Shown one piece after another: positions 50,453 through 61,349 of a stretch of DNA of 64,000 nt. Both the position numbers and the translations under genes were made by a program. Position 1 is the first letter of the stretch, and every line of letters begins with the position of its first letter. This DNA comes from Mesostigma viride (Eukaryota; Streptophyta; Mesostigmatophyceae; Mesostigmatales; Mesostigmataceae): assembly GCA_009746045.1 (NCBI GenBank), contig RPFO01000059.1, forward strand, positions 1,170,928-1,234,927. The letters are read 5' to 3'. The notes under the pieces were generated by a model that ran no database searches, was not told the origin of the DNA, and saw only the letters and a program-made list of their open reading frames with translations.

Positions 50453-51812
50453 GCATGTCCAGGGCAAAGCTAATTACTTTGGCCTGAAGGAGCGAAGGAT
50501 TCACGGTGGTCCCCACCATCACATGCCCCACGATTTTGCCCCTGTCGTACTCGACCGTGCTCCTTCGTCGAGAGTTGATACCAAAACCCCTAATATTCCT
50601 CTGCAGTGACTAGTATGATGATTCCGTGAAGGATTGGACCTTTAAGGAAGGTCTGTCGGAATAATCATGGCTACTAGGACGTGTTAGCATTACCGCGCCA
50701 TTGGTGCCAAAATACACATCATTGATAAGCCTTTTGTTGTACGTGTTACCTCAAGTTAGTCGGGTAATTGGTATGTTGTAGTGACCTCGTGGGTTTCCTC
50801 GTGACAGTTACTACTTGACTTACTGGCCTGACTTACAAGCCCGGAGCGAGTGTGCGGGGTCAGCCCCCCCCCGCCCCCCCACCCCTGGTCAGGGGGGGGG
50901 AGGGTTGAGGGCCCCCCCCCCCCCCCCCCTCTTGGCACTGGTCGAGGGGATGGGGGCAGGTCGAGACCCCCTGCCCCCCCCTGCCCCCCCCTGCCCCCCT
51001 TCTGCAGTACTAGCAGGGGAAATAGGGGGGGGGGCGGTTGGGGTTGAGGGTCCGAACCCCCCCATCCCCTGGTAGGGGGGGAGGGGGAGGGGGTGGGTTG
51101 AGACCCCGCCCTCGAGAGGAGGGGGGGGGGGCGGGGTCTCAACCCCCCCCCCCCTCCCCCCCCCCAACCAGGGGATGGGGGGGTTCGGACCCTCAACCCC
51201 AACCCCCCCCCCCCCTTATTTCCGCTGCTAGTACTGCGGAAGGGGGGCAGGGGGGGGCAGGGGGGGGCAGGGGGGGGCAGGGGGTCTCGACCTGCCCCCA
51301 TCCCCTCGACCAGTGCCAGGGGTGTGTGTGTGTGGACCCTCAACCCTCCCCCCCCCTGACCAGGGGCGGGGGGGCGGGGGGGGGCTGACCCCGCACACTC
51401 TTCGCTCACTTCGGGCTTGTAAGTCAGGCCAGTAAGCCAAGTACCTAGTCAACTGTCAAGAGGAAACCCACGAGGTCACTACAACATACCAAATACCCGA
51501 CTAACTTGAGGTAACACGTACAACAAAAGGCTTATCAATGATGTGTATTTTGGCACCAATGGCGCGGTAATGCTGACACGTCTTAGTAGCCATGATTATT
51601 CCGACAGACCTTCCTTAAAGGTCCAATCCTTCGCGGAATCATCATAGTCACTGCAGAGGAACATTAGGGGTTTTGGTATCAACTCTCGACGAAGGAGCAC
51701 GGTCGAGTACGACATGGGCAAAATCGTGGGGCATGTGATGGTGGGGACCACCGTGAATCCTTCGCTCCTTCAGGCCAAAGTAATGAGCTTTGCCTTGTAC
51801 ATGCCGGGGTTG
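50453..51812. repeat. 1.36-kb inverted repeat (palindrome)
   Basis: Two arms of about 650-680 bp are near-identical inverses: left from 50453 (CCCCGGCATGT) to about 51115, right from about 51130 to 51812 (ACATGCCGGGG), with a G/C-run centre. Each arm's outer part encodes the same C-terminal peptide (YFGLKERRIHGGPHHHMPHD ... then a stop). On the right arm this open stretch extends outward to 51905 on the minus strand. The arms differ at scattered positions, including some silent ones. The family is not recognised; foldback element or inverted duplication are the options. Confidence 0.75.
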
Positions 51813-51970
51813 ACTGCTTACGGGGTTGCTCAAAGTGACAACTGTGAGAGCCCGTACGAATTGTTCTGCATTTAATTCCCAACTGGAATCGGCGATGTCG
51901 CACAAACTTAAGCAACAGTGACCAATCTCAGCAGCGGTATTTTGGAAGATTTGCCTATCGATAAAAAAAC

Positions 51971-53428
51971 ATGCCCCCGACTTCTCCAGCCAGAAAATCG
52001 ATCGTACTCGTGGACGGTGTATGCGCTTTGTGCCAAGGTTTCGTGATCTTCGTATGTTCCTGGGATAAAGCCGGCCGCTTTCTTTTTGCTACACAGCAAT
52101 CTGAGCCTGGAGAATCCCTGCTCAAGCAGCATGTGAGTGATACATCTACAGTTGGAGTGCCCTCGCCTGACATGGCTCCCCGCCGTTGCCTGCCTGCCTC
52201 CCCCATTTCCACAGCGTCCTCTATGCTGTTGTCTGGCCCTGCCTCCTACCCTGGACAAATCAGCGCTCCCTGTTGCATGTATTTCTCCCAGTTGATGGAT
52301 TTAAATACATGTATCACATGGGCTATCATGTGGGCTCCTTTAGCCTGTAGTTCTGTCCCCATCAATGCCCGGCTGTCGACCACATTCCTGTGTACTGCCA
52401 GAAGAACGAGGCTGCAGGGTGCTCAGGCACGCAGCCAACGCATGTGAATGCCGGCCCCTTGATTTCCTGAATTCGCGGATCCACTGCATCACTTAAGACA
52501 TTTCAGCGAGACAGAGAGACAAACAATACCAGACGGTTGGCGAGCCTTATATGTGTGCACAACCACCTCACCTGTGTGGGTACGCCACCTGCGTGGGGAC
52601 CACCACCTGCAGGGTCTCAAGGCCGACCTCAGCACCATCGTGCTCCTGGAGCCCTGCGAGTCACCGAGCGAACACCACAGTGAACGATGCAGTGACCGGG
52701 CCTCATCTGAACGCCCCTCAAGTGGTCAAGCGTCCGCGCCACGGGCAAGCGAGAGCAGGCCGCGGCCCCTCCACCACCAGCAGCCGTCACCACCATCAGA
52801 TCCACTCGCTCGCTTCCAGCCGTACACAAAGTCCACCGCAGTGCTGCGCATCATGCGCCACCTGTCCTTCCCCGTGTGCCTGCTGTACGGACTCATCGTG
52901 GTGCCTGCTTGCATACGCGACCCGGCGTATGATCTAGGTGTGTGTGTGTGTATGAGCGCCCTCTCCATGTCTTGTATTCATTTCCGGTATGTATTTGGGA
53001 TGTCTGGCCCTGTCTATGTTGGCCTTGTCGGTACCCCTCAACAGGTACCCACCGTCTTTCACTAAGTGAGACAACTCCATGTGCTTGGCCTGCCCGCCCG
53101 CCCACCCGCCCGCCCGCCCGCCCGCCCGCCCGCCCGCGCCGCCCGCCCGCCCGCCGCCCGCCCGCCCGCCCGCCCACCCGCCTGCCCGCCGCCTGCCCGC
53201 CGCGCGCCCGCCTGTCCGCCTGCCTTCCTGCCCCTAGTTTGTTCTCCAGGGTGTGTTCTTCACTCGTCCAGCGGCATCATCTGTGGTTTGTTTGCTTGGC
53301 CTCTCGTGTTACCCCTCTGCCATCCCGCAGTGGCTTCAGTCCGGTACCGGCTCTTTGGGACGAAGGATGTGTGTGCGCTCCCGAGTGTGGCCATGCGAGT
53401 GAGGGAGCTGAAGAGCCCACTCAACTGA
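51971..53428 (+). CDS. DCC-family thiol-disulfide oxidoreductase
   Basis: Small thioredoxin-like protein of the DCC family (DUF393), named for its N-terminal D-x-x-C-x-x-C motif. Exons: 51971-52132, 52613-52937 and 53331-53428, GT-AG and phase-consistent, 194 residues. It shows IVLVDGVCALCQGFVIF (CxxC at residues 18-21), GRFLFATQQSEPGESLLKQH, GLKADLSTIVLLE, YTKSTAVLRIMRHLSFP, LLYGLIVVPACIRDPAYDLV and SVRYRLFGTKDVC, the full family pattern in order. An insertion of about 50 residues rich in Ser, Pro and His (after LLEPCES) separates the second and third blocks, which is unusual. Intron 2 contains a GCCC repeat. The start ATG is 160 bp from the palindrome arm. Plant members are plastid or mitochondrial; no clear transit peptide is visible, so a further upstream exon is possible. 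Confidence 0.85.
53092..53222 (+). repeat. (GCCC)n-type microsatellite in DCC intron 2
   Basis: Imperfect run of GCCC, ACCC and GCC units; open stretches across it are artefacts. Confidence 0.85.
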
Positions 53429-54317
53429 ACCCTACTCAAGAGCAAGTTGCAGCGAGTGAAGAGCCCACCAACTGAGCCCTATTTGCAGAAGGCTGAACAG
53501 CCCACTCAACCGAACCATACTCATCAGCAAGTTGCCATCAGCTCAAGGGTTCACTCAACCAAACCCTATTCGAGCGCTTGGGCGCGTTGTTTCATGGCAT
53601 TGCAGTGAACTGGAGTGCTGTACATCTTGCAAGGGAGGCGAGCGGTACATAAGATAGGAAGGTGTCATTCATGTTAGTTAGGGCATGTGTACCCATGTGG
53701 TTCTGCGCGCCTGGCCCTCACTTGCCCTTTTGAACAACCACATGTGCAAGCCTTCTTCTGGTCATGGGCTATCCCGTTATACTATGGAGCCGACATGCCA
53801 GGAACAGAGCCATAATGTTTGCAAGCCTTGTGAGGCGGCCAACTCAAAACGTGTTTTTAATGGTTCACTTGTAACCGCTTATGCCCGGGGGGGGGATTTT
53901 CACGGCCGGCCAGGGCTAAATGGCCCCCGATCAACAATTCAATTTATCACATACACATTTGCAAAAGTAATGAATTATATTACATGATTACGCTACATGT
54001 GAAATCTTTTATTGACAGTTTCCTATGCACTTATAGCATTCCGGGCTTTTAAATCCGACCCACTATGCATGTGCGGTTTTGTACACACAAGTTGCGTCAT
54101 CAAGCTCCCCAGTATCCTCAACTGCAAGTACAGCGTAACTATACATACAAATCGACACGATCGATGCACAAATCCTAAATCCAACTATACATGCCACAAG
54201 TCTCGCGTGCAGACACGTGTGTAGTACTCCTACACACAGATCTTGAGTGATTTATCTAGTACCAAATCCGAAAGGCTTGCATCACTCCCCGGACAGGAGA
54301 ACTTTTGCGGATGACTG
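53429..54317. other. Intergenic DNA, no gene seen
   Basis: Contains three diverged direct copies of a short GAGCCCACTCAACTGAACCC-like sequence (53413-53560), otherwise no recognised feature. Confidence 0.45.
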
Positions 54318-54499
54318 TAGGTGTAAGTTGGCGATGCCATGGTAACCGGAGACGTCCGTCCTATAGTCAGCAAAATTGGTGCGAGAGGTCCCCAGTTCGA
54401 TTCCGGTCGGATTCATTTGCAGATCGCGTTTTCCGCGTTTTCCGCGGCCTGGCACTGAACGCAAAGGTTTTCACCTTTGCGGAGTGTCTGATCAGAATA
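54318..54499 (+). mobile_element. SINE-like repeat, copy 2
   Basis: Same 182-bp unit as 11103-11284, with CCTATAGTC in place of CCTTTAGTC as the only difference I can see. No target duplication is obvious, so its exact ends are uncertain. Confidence 0.6.
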
Positions 54500-54571
54500 C
54501 ATGCGTGCATGCCCCACTTCCCTATCAGTCACGTAGACTGCGTTAGCTATATTCAGCAGCATTTCCAAAGA

Positions 54572-54576
54572 TTACA
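54572..54576 (-). terminator. Candidate UGUAA polyadenylation signal of the Nudix-eIF2B gene
   Basis: TGTAA on the minus strand, 20 nt beyond the stop codon, as expected for a chlorophyte-type poly(A) signal. Confidence 0.35.
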
Positions 54577-54596
54577 CAATAGCTATGTACATGCAC

Positions 54597-57500
54597 TTAT
54601 CCAGTATCCATGACATGCGACAGCGGCCAGTCCCCGCGCTCTGACAATACGACCGATATGTAGCACCCTGGCACGCGCTCGAATAGCGCGCAGGGTGCCT
54701 CGCCATCCGCGTCCCCGCACGCCGACTCAGCTTCCCATAGCTCTGGCAGACGCAGCTCCTTGAACGTGTCCGCCAGCACCACCACGGGCACCCCGCTGGC
54801 ACACGCCACCATGGCAGCCGCCAGCGATCCAATCTTGTTGGCAATCGCCGTCACTTTATGCTGCCCGTCCACAAACACGCAGTCCGCCCCCAGCAGCAAC
54901 AGGTGCTCTGACGACAGCAGGCACGCCTCGGCAGGGCCCCTGGCAAGTGCCGCGGGCATGAACGCTGCCAGCGGCCCTCCTAGGCCCCTCAACGCCCTCA
55001 AGTCGCCGAGCCCCACCTGGATGCCCCCCCCTGCCGATCCTTCGCCTCCCAGCACTCCGCCTGCCACTTGTGCACCAATCCTGCCACCCTCGCCCCGCCC
55101 CGCCTCCGTGGCTTCGCGTGATGAGGCACCCGCGGGGCCCATCACCGTGATCTCACCCACCGTGTCTCCAACGCTGGAAGCGGCAGGTATCTCCCGCGCC
55201 CCCTGGGCTCCCAGGCCAGAATGGCTGATTACCAAGGGCTCTGCCCCAGCCCCTAACGCGGGGCCCGTCTCCATCCCTGCCACCCCTGCTCGATCGCCCC
55301 CCTCCGCCCGTACCCCAGGGCTGGACGTCCGGTCACGCACCAACGGCGTCCTTTCCCCGCTCAGCACGTAGGGCATGCTGGACACCTCCCCGCCCTCTTC
55401 CTCCACACTACCCTTTCCGTACAGCGGCCTCATACCACCCACCACTTGCTCCGGCAACGATGACGTCGATAGCTCCTCAACGGCCGGTCGGCCCGTGCGC
55501 CGTGTGGGCGAGAGCGGCATGCGGGGGAACTGGCTCAGCTCTGACAAGAAGGCAAAATCCGCCACCTGGCGCACGCGCGCCACGTCGTACCCCATTGCCG
55601 CAAGGCCATCGCGGGTGCGCTTCCCCTCACCGCCGGGGTGCGAGCTGGCCACTAACACGCGCGGACCGAGGGGGGGGGGAGGCATTGCTGGTGCCGCTGG
55701 CTGCGACGAGCCAGCTAACCCCTCCTCCGATTCCAATGACCCCTCCCCCTCCACCATAGGCTCCGAAACACCCATAGTACTGGGCGCCGTCGTCGTTGTC
55801 GGCATGGCCTGGCTACTGCCAGCTGATGGTCCTGCCACCTTGCCCTGCAAGCCGTGTGGGGCGCCTGCGGTGGTTGGGGCTACCGCGGCACTCCCCGCGG
55901 CGGTACCCCCCGGCTCTGCGGCCATTTTCGACCATGACGACGCCAGCACACGGAAGGATGCCTGCACGGAGGAGGAGTAGCTGAGAGTGGCTACGATGCG
56001 CGCGGATGCCAGCAGTGAACCACCCAGGCGCGCCACCTGAACGTGCACGTCACTACCACCACACCCATTGTCATGACAGCCACCACCAACACCCCCATTG
56101 TCAGCATTGTCACCGTCACCGCCATCACGGCACCCCATGCATGACAGAAGCCATGCGCGGCGATGCAGGCGTAGACATGCGTTGTGGTGGGACGGCCTGG
56201 GAAGAGCTGTACTGGGCTGAGAAGAGTGGGGAAATGTTGACCAACGATACAACAATCAATATCGTCACCAATCACATCGGCCTTACCTTGGATCATCGCA
56301 AACTGCAGCCCACGCCCCACAAAAAACAGCAGCCCACGCCCTACAAAAAACAGCAGCCCACGCCACACAACAAATAGCAGCCCACGCCCCACAAAAAACA
56401 GCAGCCCACGCCCCACAAAAAACAGCAGCCCACGCCCCACAAAAAACAGCAGTCCTGACGGCCCGTCTCATGCTCTCCTCCCACAACCGTCCGACCCATC
56501 CCTGTGGATCATGCAGCGCCACACATGCGCCCGTGCTCCCACAACCGTCCGACCCATCCCTGTGGATCATGCAGCGCCACACATGCGCCCGTGCTCCCAC
56601 AACCGTCCGACCCATCCCTGTGGATCATGCAGCGCCACACATGCGCCCGTGCTCCCACAACCGTCCGACCCATCCCTGTGGATCATGCAGCGCCACACAT
56701 GCGCCCGTGCTCCCACAACCGTCCGACCCATCCCTGTGGATCATGCAGCGCCACACATGCGCCCGTGCTCCCACAACCGTCCGACCCATCCCTGTGGATC
56801 ATGCAGCGCCACACATGCGCCCGTGCTCCCATGGCGTAATCGAAGCATACAAAGGGCCGCGCGCTCCTTAACCAGATGCAGGGCAACGATGCCCTTGCCA
56901 CAACCGATTCCGACCATTTACACACATGTATGGATATGCCCATGGCACATATTTATAGATTTAACCGCTCCGGCCATCACTTATTTCCGTGACATCTCAA
57001 GCGACCTTGGTCCTTTCAAGGGGGGAAATAACAAACCCTACTGCCCAACATGCATGCCACTTTCCCCCTCCCCCCTCCCCCCCCACGCCCCTTAACCCAC
57101 CTCATTTGTCGTGTTCGTGAGCTCCACCCTCACATCCTGCGCGCGCTGCGTCCACTCATCCATCTGCTCACGCCCCATCGGTGCCGACAGCGACGACATG
57201 CCGCCTGCCGACATGGGGACCCGCGCAGTCGGCGCCACCAAGCGCGCGCACACATTGAACGGCGCGGCCATACCCGGCCGCGCCCACGCGACCGCCATCA
57301 GGTCCACGTACAGCTGCCACCAGCTGAGGGGGGGAGGGGGGTCGCCGCGCGCTAATGCTGCCGCCACCTCCTTGTCTGGGTCCTTGGAGGCGTCCACCTG
57401 GCGCGACGCCACCTGGCCATAGGACACCTGGGCCGGCGCCGTTACCCCACCGTCTTCTTGCTGCCCCACCTTCCCCCCGCCCACCTGTCCACTCATCCTC

Positions 57501-60428
57501 TCTGCCCCCAGCCCCACTACCCCCATCCCCTCCCCACCCATCCTCGCGGCTGCAGTATCCTTGGCCCCCGCATCACCCGATGCCGCTCCATCATCCCTTC
57601 CCCCCATGCCGGCGCTTGTGGCCCCCGCGCCCCCCTGGTCCCGTTTCTGCGCCTTGATGGGGTGCACCTCAGGGACAATGGCCACCACTCCCCCGCCAGC
57701 TGTCGCGCAGTCACCTCTGCCCCCTGCTGCGCCCGGCATTGCCATGGCTGCGTCTGCGCCTGGTTGAAATGATGGCGATGACGATGGCGGTAAGGGCGGG
57801 GAGGATGGTTGACATGACCGCGGCGTGGGCGGCGCGGGCGTGAACAGGCCGGACGCGGCGGCATCTGCCACCCGCAACGCCATCTGCGCGGCTCCGCTCG
57901 TGCGGTCCTCTCGCTGCACCTGCGCCAGGCTTAGCGCCACGTCGCGCGGGGGGGGGTACACCTGCCCGCCGACAACCCGCCGCAAGCATGGCACACGACC
58001 CGCGCGGCATCCCAATTCCTCACGTGAGGTCACATGGCACGGCAGTGCATGCATCCTATGGTACGCTCGCAGGGCGGCAGCACGAGGCAACACCCTTCCC
58101 AAGAGGGGTGCAACTGTCGACCGTCAAGAGGGGCAGCGAGAAGGCCATGTGGGTGGCACCAAGATGACAAGAAAAGCTTCCACCCTCGCCGGCCCGTGTC
58201 CACCCACGGCCAGCACAAGTAACAACGCACATGTAATGACAAGAAAAGCTTCCACCCTCGCCGGCCCGTGTCCACCCGCGGCCAGCACAAGTAACAACGC
58301 ACATGTGTCCTCAAGGAACAAGGCACATGGCATCCGGCCCTTGTAGCACCGCTGCTTGTGGGACCGCACACAAGCTTACCCAGCGCGCAGGAGCCCACCC
58401 TAGGCACCGAGGGGGGGAACCATGGAGCAGCGAGCTACAGCACGAGCAACCCAGCCCTTTCGTCTGTCCATGTCCCAAACTCCCTATAATGGATGGTCTC
58501 GCCGCGGTGGGCAGCCAAAGCGCCCTCACCACCCCGCCAACGTGCATCATCATAAGCATCCTGTTTAGCATCATGTTAAGAATTTTCGAACAGGAGTTGA
58601 TAAATTTTATTGTTATATCTGTGCTCAGTGAGGGTGCCCAACTGTCGTATGGCATCAGACCAGAGCCCTGATGCATAATCCCCCAGCAACGCACCATCCC
58701 CAAAATCAGTCCATAGGCTGCGCAAGGTTGATACATGCACGTGAAAGACAAAGAGCACCCTTCCATTCAACATGCTCTCACCCAAAGCTGCATACATGGT
58801 ATGCTCATACACCCACACACATGCTCTGCTGCGGTTTGTCAAGGCCCCCCTGCACACCAGGAATTTGAGCTGGCACACTTAACTGGCATGCTGTGTGCAC
58901 CTTACGCGTACGGAAGCGACACAACACATGTAACGATTCCTCTTCTCATGCTGGTCCCAGTACCTGAGTAGTCCCATGTGCCCCATCCCCTCATTAGTCC
59001 CGTTTCCGCATTATTGGTATCATAACCTTATTCATGAGATTAAGGTACATAAATTGATTTTTCAAGTGACTCAACACACCCACCCACCCACCTGGGACAG
59101 CCCCTTGGCCAGCAGCGGCACCGTCACCAGCCGGCCCAGGTCCTGCACGCCCCCCTTGGCACACCCCTCACTCAGGGACCCCACCCCCGTGAGGTGCCCC
59201 TCCTGCGTGGCCACGTCCACCATGCGCGCGAGCGCTTGCTCGGGCGTCACCCATGTGTACGCGTCATTTTCCCAGTTGAGTGTGGGCGGCGCCGATGACG
59301 CCAGCAGCCACGAGGATGTGTGCACCTTGTACGACACGTGCGGGCGCCCAGGGTCCGCCACGATGAAGGGATCGGTGGACAGGGACCCAAGACGCAGGTC
59401 GTGGGCACCATAGCCAACCTCCTCCATGATCTGTGGTCCATGGCAGGGCACCGTGTAGGGATGGCAGTGGGCGACATATATTGTTCTTATTGATCCTCCT
59501 TGGAAGGCTTAGATCACAGCTCCCATTACTGGGGGCTTGAGGTGATGAAAAGCTCGCGCTACGAGCCATGACAGTTGTACAGAGCGGCGCTGAAACAATA
59601 TGCAGTGCTTGTTGAGCTCAACAAACCTTTGTCCGCATGACAAAGTGGCTACAGTATGGCGATAATAGGAACCACTGGAATCGACCATCATCGTATGCAT
59701 TATGAGTGCACAGCGCAATCGAAGAGACAAAGGAATCTCTGATCAAAATACATGGTCATGGAGAACAAGTATTGCGTACGCCACGAATATTGCGTCCCCC
59801 AGCTCCCGCCCCCCGCTCCCCGCTCCCCGCCCCCCGCCCCCGGCCCCCGGCCCCCGGCCCCCCGGCTCCTTTTGCCAAAGAAAGGAAAAAAAGTCGTTCC
59901 TCAAACGCATGAGGGAAGTTTGCACCCCGACGCGTCCAGGAGGAAAAATTCAATTTAGCACAGCAAATCAACAGACAAACAACCTCTCGACGTGCTGCCT
60001 GCAAGATATCTTCGTCAGCATGGTCGACGGTGCCGCTAACGCCCGCCCAGCATCCTCGAAAACTGCCGACTTTCTGACTCCTACGCAGCAGAAGTATCCG
60101 TCCATCCTGGAAGCGCCCGGGTGGACAGGAAAAATAAGGCACTGGCGTGGATAGCTTTTAGCAATCTTCCCTCGGCCCCCCATCATGCTGCTATTGTCAT
60201 GCCTAGCCATGGCCATGCCGAATAAGGAAAAAAGCGGCATCAATTTTTATTTTAGGCAACTTGTCGCATCCAAAGCTAAACGAAGCGAGCTAACACGAAT
60301 GCAACTTGGACACAAACGAAGAAAGAGCTTAGGGAAAGGTACCCGGCAAACAGTGCAACAACAATTACGCAGTGCTTTCTTACCCTCACAAGGAAGGCGG
60401 TGCAGACTATGCGCTGCGATACCTTCAT
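54597..60428 (-). CDS. Nudix hydrolase fused to an eIF2B-like domain
   Basis: Exons on the minus strand: 60428-60384 (ATG, MKVSQRIVCTAFLVR), 60106-59984, 59430-59092, 57961-57101 and 56036-54597, all phase 0, about 935 residues. Residues 5-120 form a Nudix domain: DGRILLLRRSQKVG, then SGTVDH...ARREIMEEVGY with the catalytic REIMEE split by an intron (E56, E59, E60), then SYKVHTSSWLL and NWENDAYTWVTPEQAL. From about 170 an eIF2B alpha/beta/delta-like domain begins: VQREDRTSGAAQMALRVADA, AWARPGMAAPFNV, SARIVATLSYSSSV, VLVASSHPGGEGKRTRDGL, LLLGADCVFVDG and NKIGS (N856, K857), GVPVVVLADTFKELRL. Two low-complexity inserts (about 210-400 and 490-770) interrupt the second domain. The NKIG motif is shared by eIF2B subunits and sugar-phosphate isomerases, so a metabolic role is as likely as translation. 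Exon 2's donor (GTTGTT) is weak. The 60524 extension has no ATG, so 60428 was chosen. Confidence 0.85.
56300..56456 (-). repeat. 24-bp tandem repeat in intron 4
   Basis: About seven copies of CCCACGCCCCACAAAAAACA plus CAGC in an intron of the Nudix-eIF2B gene. Confidence 0.85.
56473..56831 (-). repeat. 58-bp tandem repeat in intron 4
   Basis: Six near-perfect copies (each containing ACAACCGTCCGACCCATCCC and TCATGCAGCGCCACACATGC), immediately following the 24-bp repeat. Open stretches in three frames there are repeat artefacts. Confidence 0.92.
58164..58306 (-). repeat. 72-bp tandem duplication in intron 3
   Basis: Two almost identical head-to-tail copies (GATGACAAGAAAAGCTTCCA ... ACGCACATGT) in the intron between the third and fourth Nudix-eIF2B exons. 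Confidence 0.8.
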
Positions 60429-61349
60429 TGCAAGCAGCAGGGCTACAATAATCAAGCTTGCAGGGCCATCGAAATCGGCTGGCACGAGACGGCTAATACA
60501 TATAAAAGGAAGGAATGAAAGCAAATATACAAGACAACGAAAGCAAATGCCATGATAGAATTATGTTACGGGGGCAGAGGCACGTATCGAATTGAGCACA
60601 CTGCACAGTGGCAGCCATCACGTCACCAATGGCACTCGTGACGTCGTGACGGCACGCATGCAGATGGAGCCGGGCAAGACTGATGCTGGCCGCCGCAGAT
60701 GTACGGTACAGATCCTTTACTACCACGCGTACGATTCAACAGAGTAGCGCCGCGCAGAACTAATTTTTTTGGCAAGTATACAGTAACTGTCTGCTGCCCC
60801 GGCGCGGCAGGGCGGGCAGAGCTCTGAACTCTGGTAAACAAGCTATAACCGGCGTCAGGAGTCAGGACTGATTACTGATGACGAACTGATTTGGTCAGAG
60901 AGCGCACTCGTCACTCGATTAGGTCCATGGCTCCACGAATATATCATTCTTTTGGATCTGTCCAGGCTCTGTCGGATAACCATGTACGACCGTATACGAC
61001 AGTGGAACGTTGGACTCGGGCGGTTGCAGGTTTTACGTTGCAAGGTCAAACCATTTTCATCATGCGCAACATTTACGTACATTGCTGTGAACATGCAAAC
61101 CAGGAGGGTTGTTGAGTTCATTTGGACGTGCGATAAGTAAATTTACATCGTCCCTTCGTAAAGCAATTACTGTGAAAGGGTTAGAATGCGTGCAGGGGTA
61201 ACGCGCTGGTTGTTTTGCCAGGCAGAAAATGTGCGGTTGTAAAATTGTCTTTCCCACGAAGTGATGCAGTGAAGCTGGTTGCAGAGCGGCCTTCAAGCCA
61301 TCTGCGCACTATCCCTGGCCAGTTATAACATTCGGCTCATTCTTTAGAA
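60429..61349. other. Divergent promoter region of the Nudix-eIF2B and kinase genes
   Basis: About 920 bp between two divergent starts. No gene recognised; open stretches near 60855-61140 are not supported. Confidence 0.45.

Noticed and set aside
50756-51452. Proline/glycine-rich proteins in the palindrome centre
   Set aside because: Artefacts of C and G runs; the frames mirror each other between arms.
56473-57095. Long plus-strand open stretches encoding Cys/His-rich repeats
   Set aside because: They are three frames of a 58-bp tandem repeat in an intron on the opposite strand.
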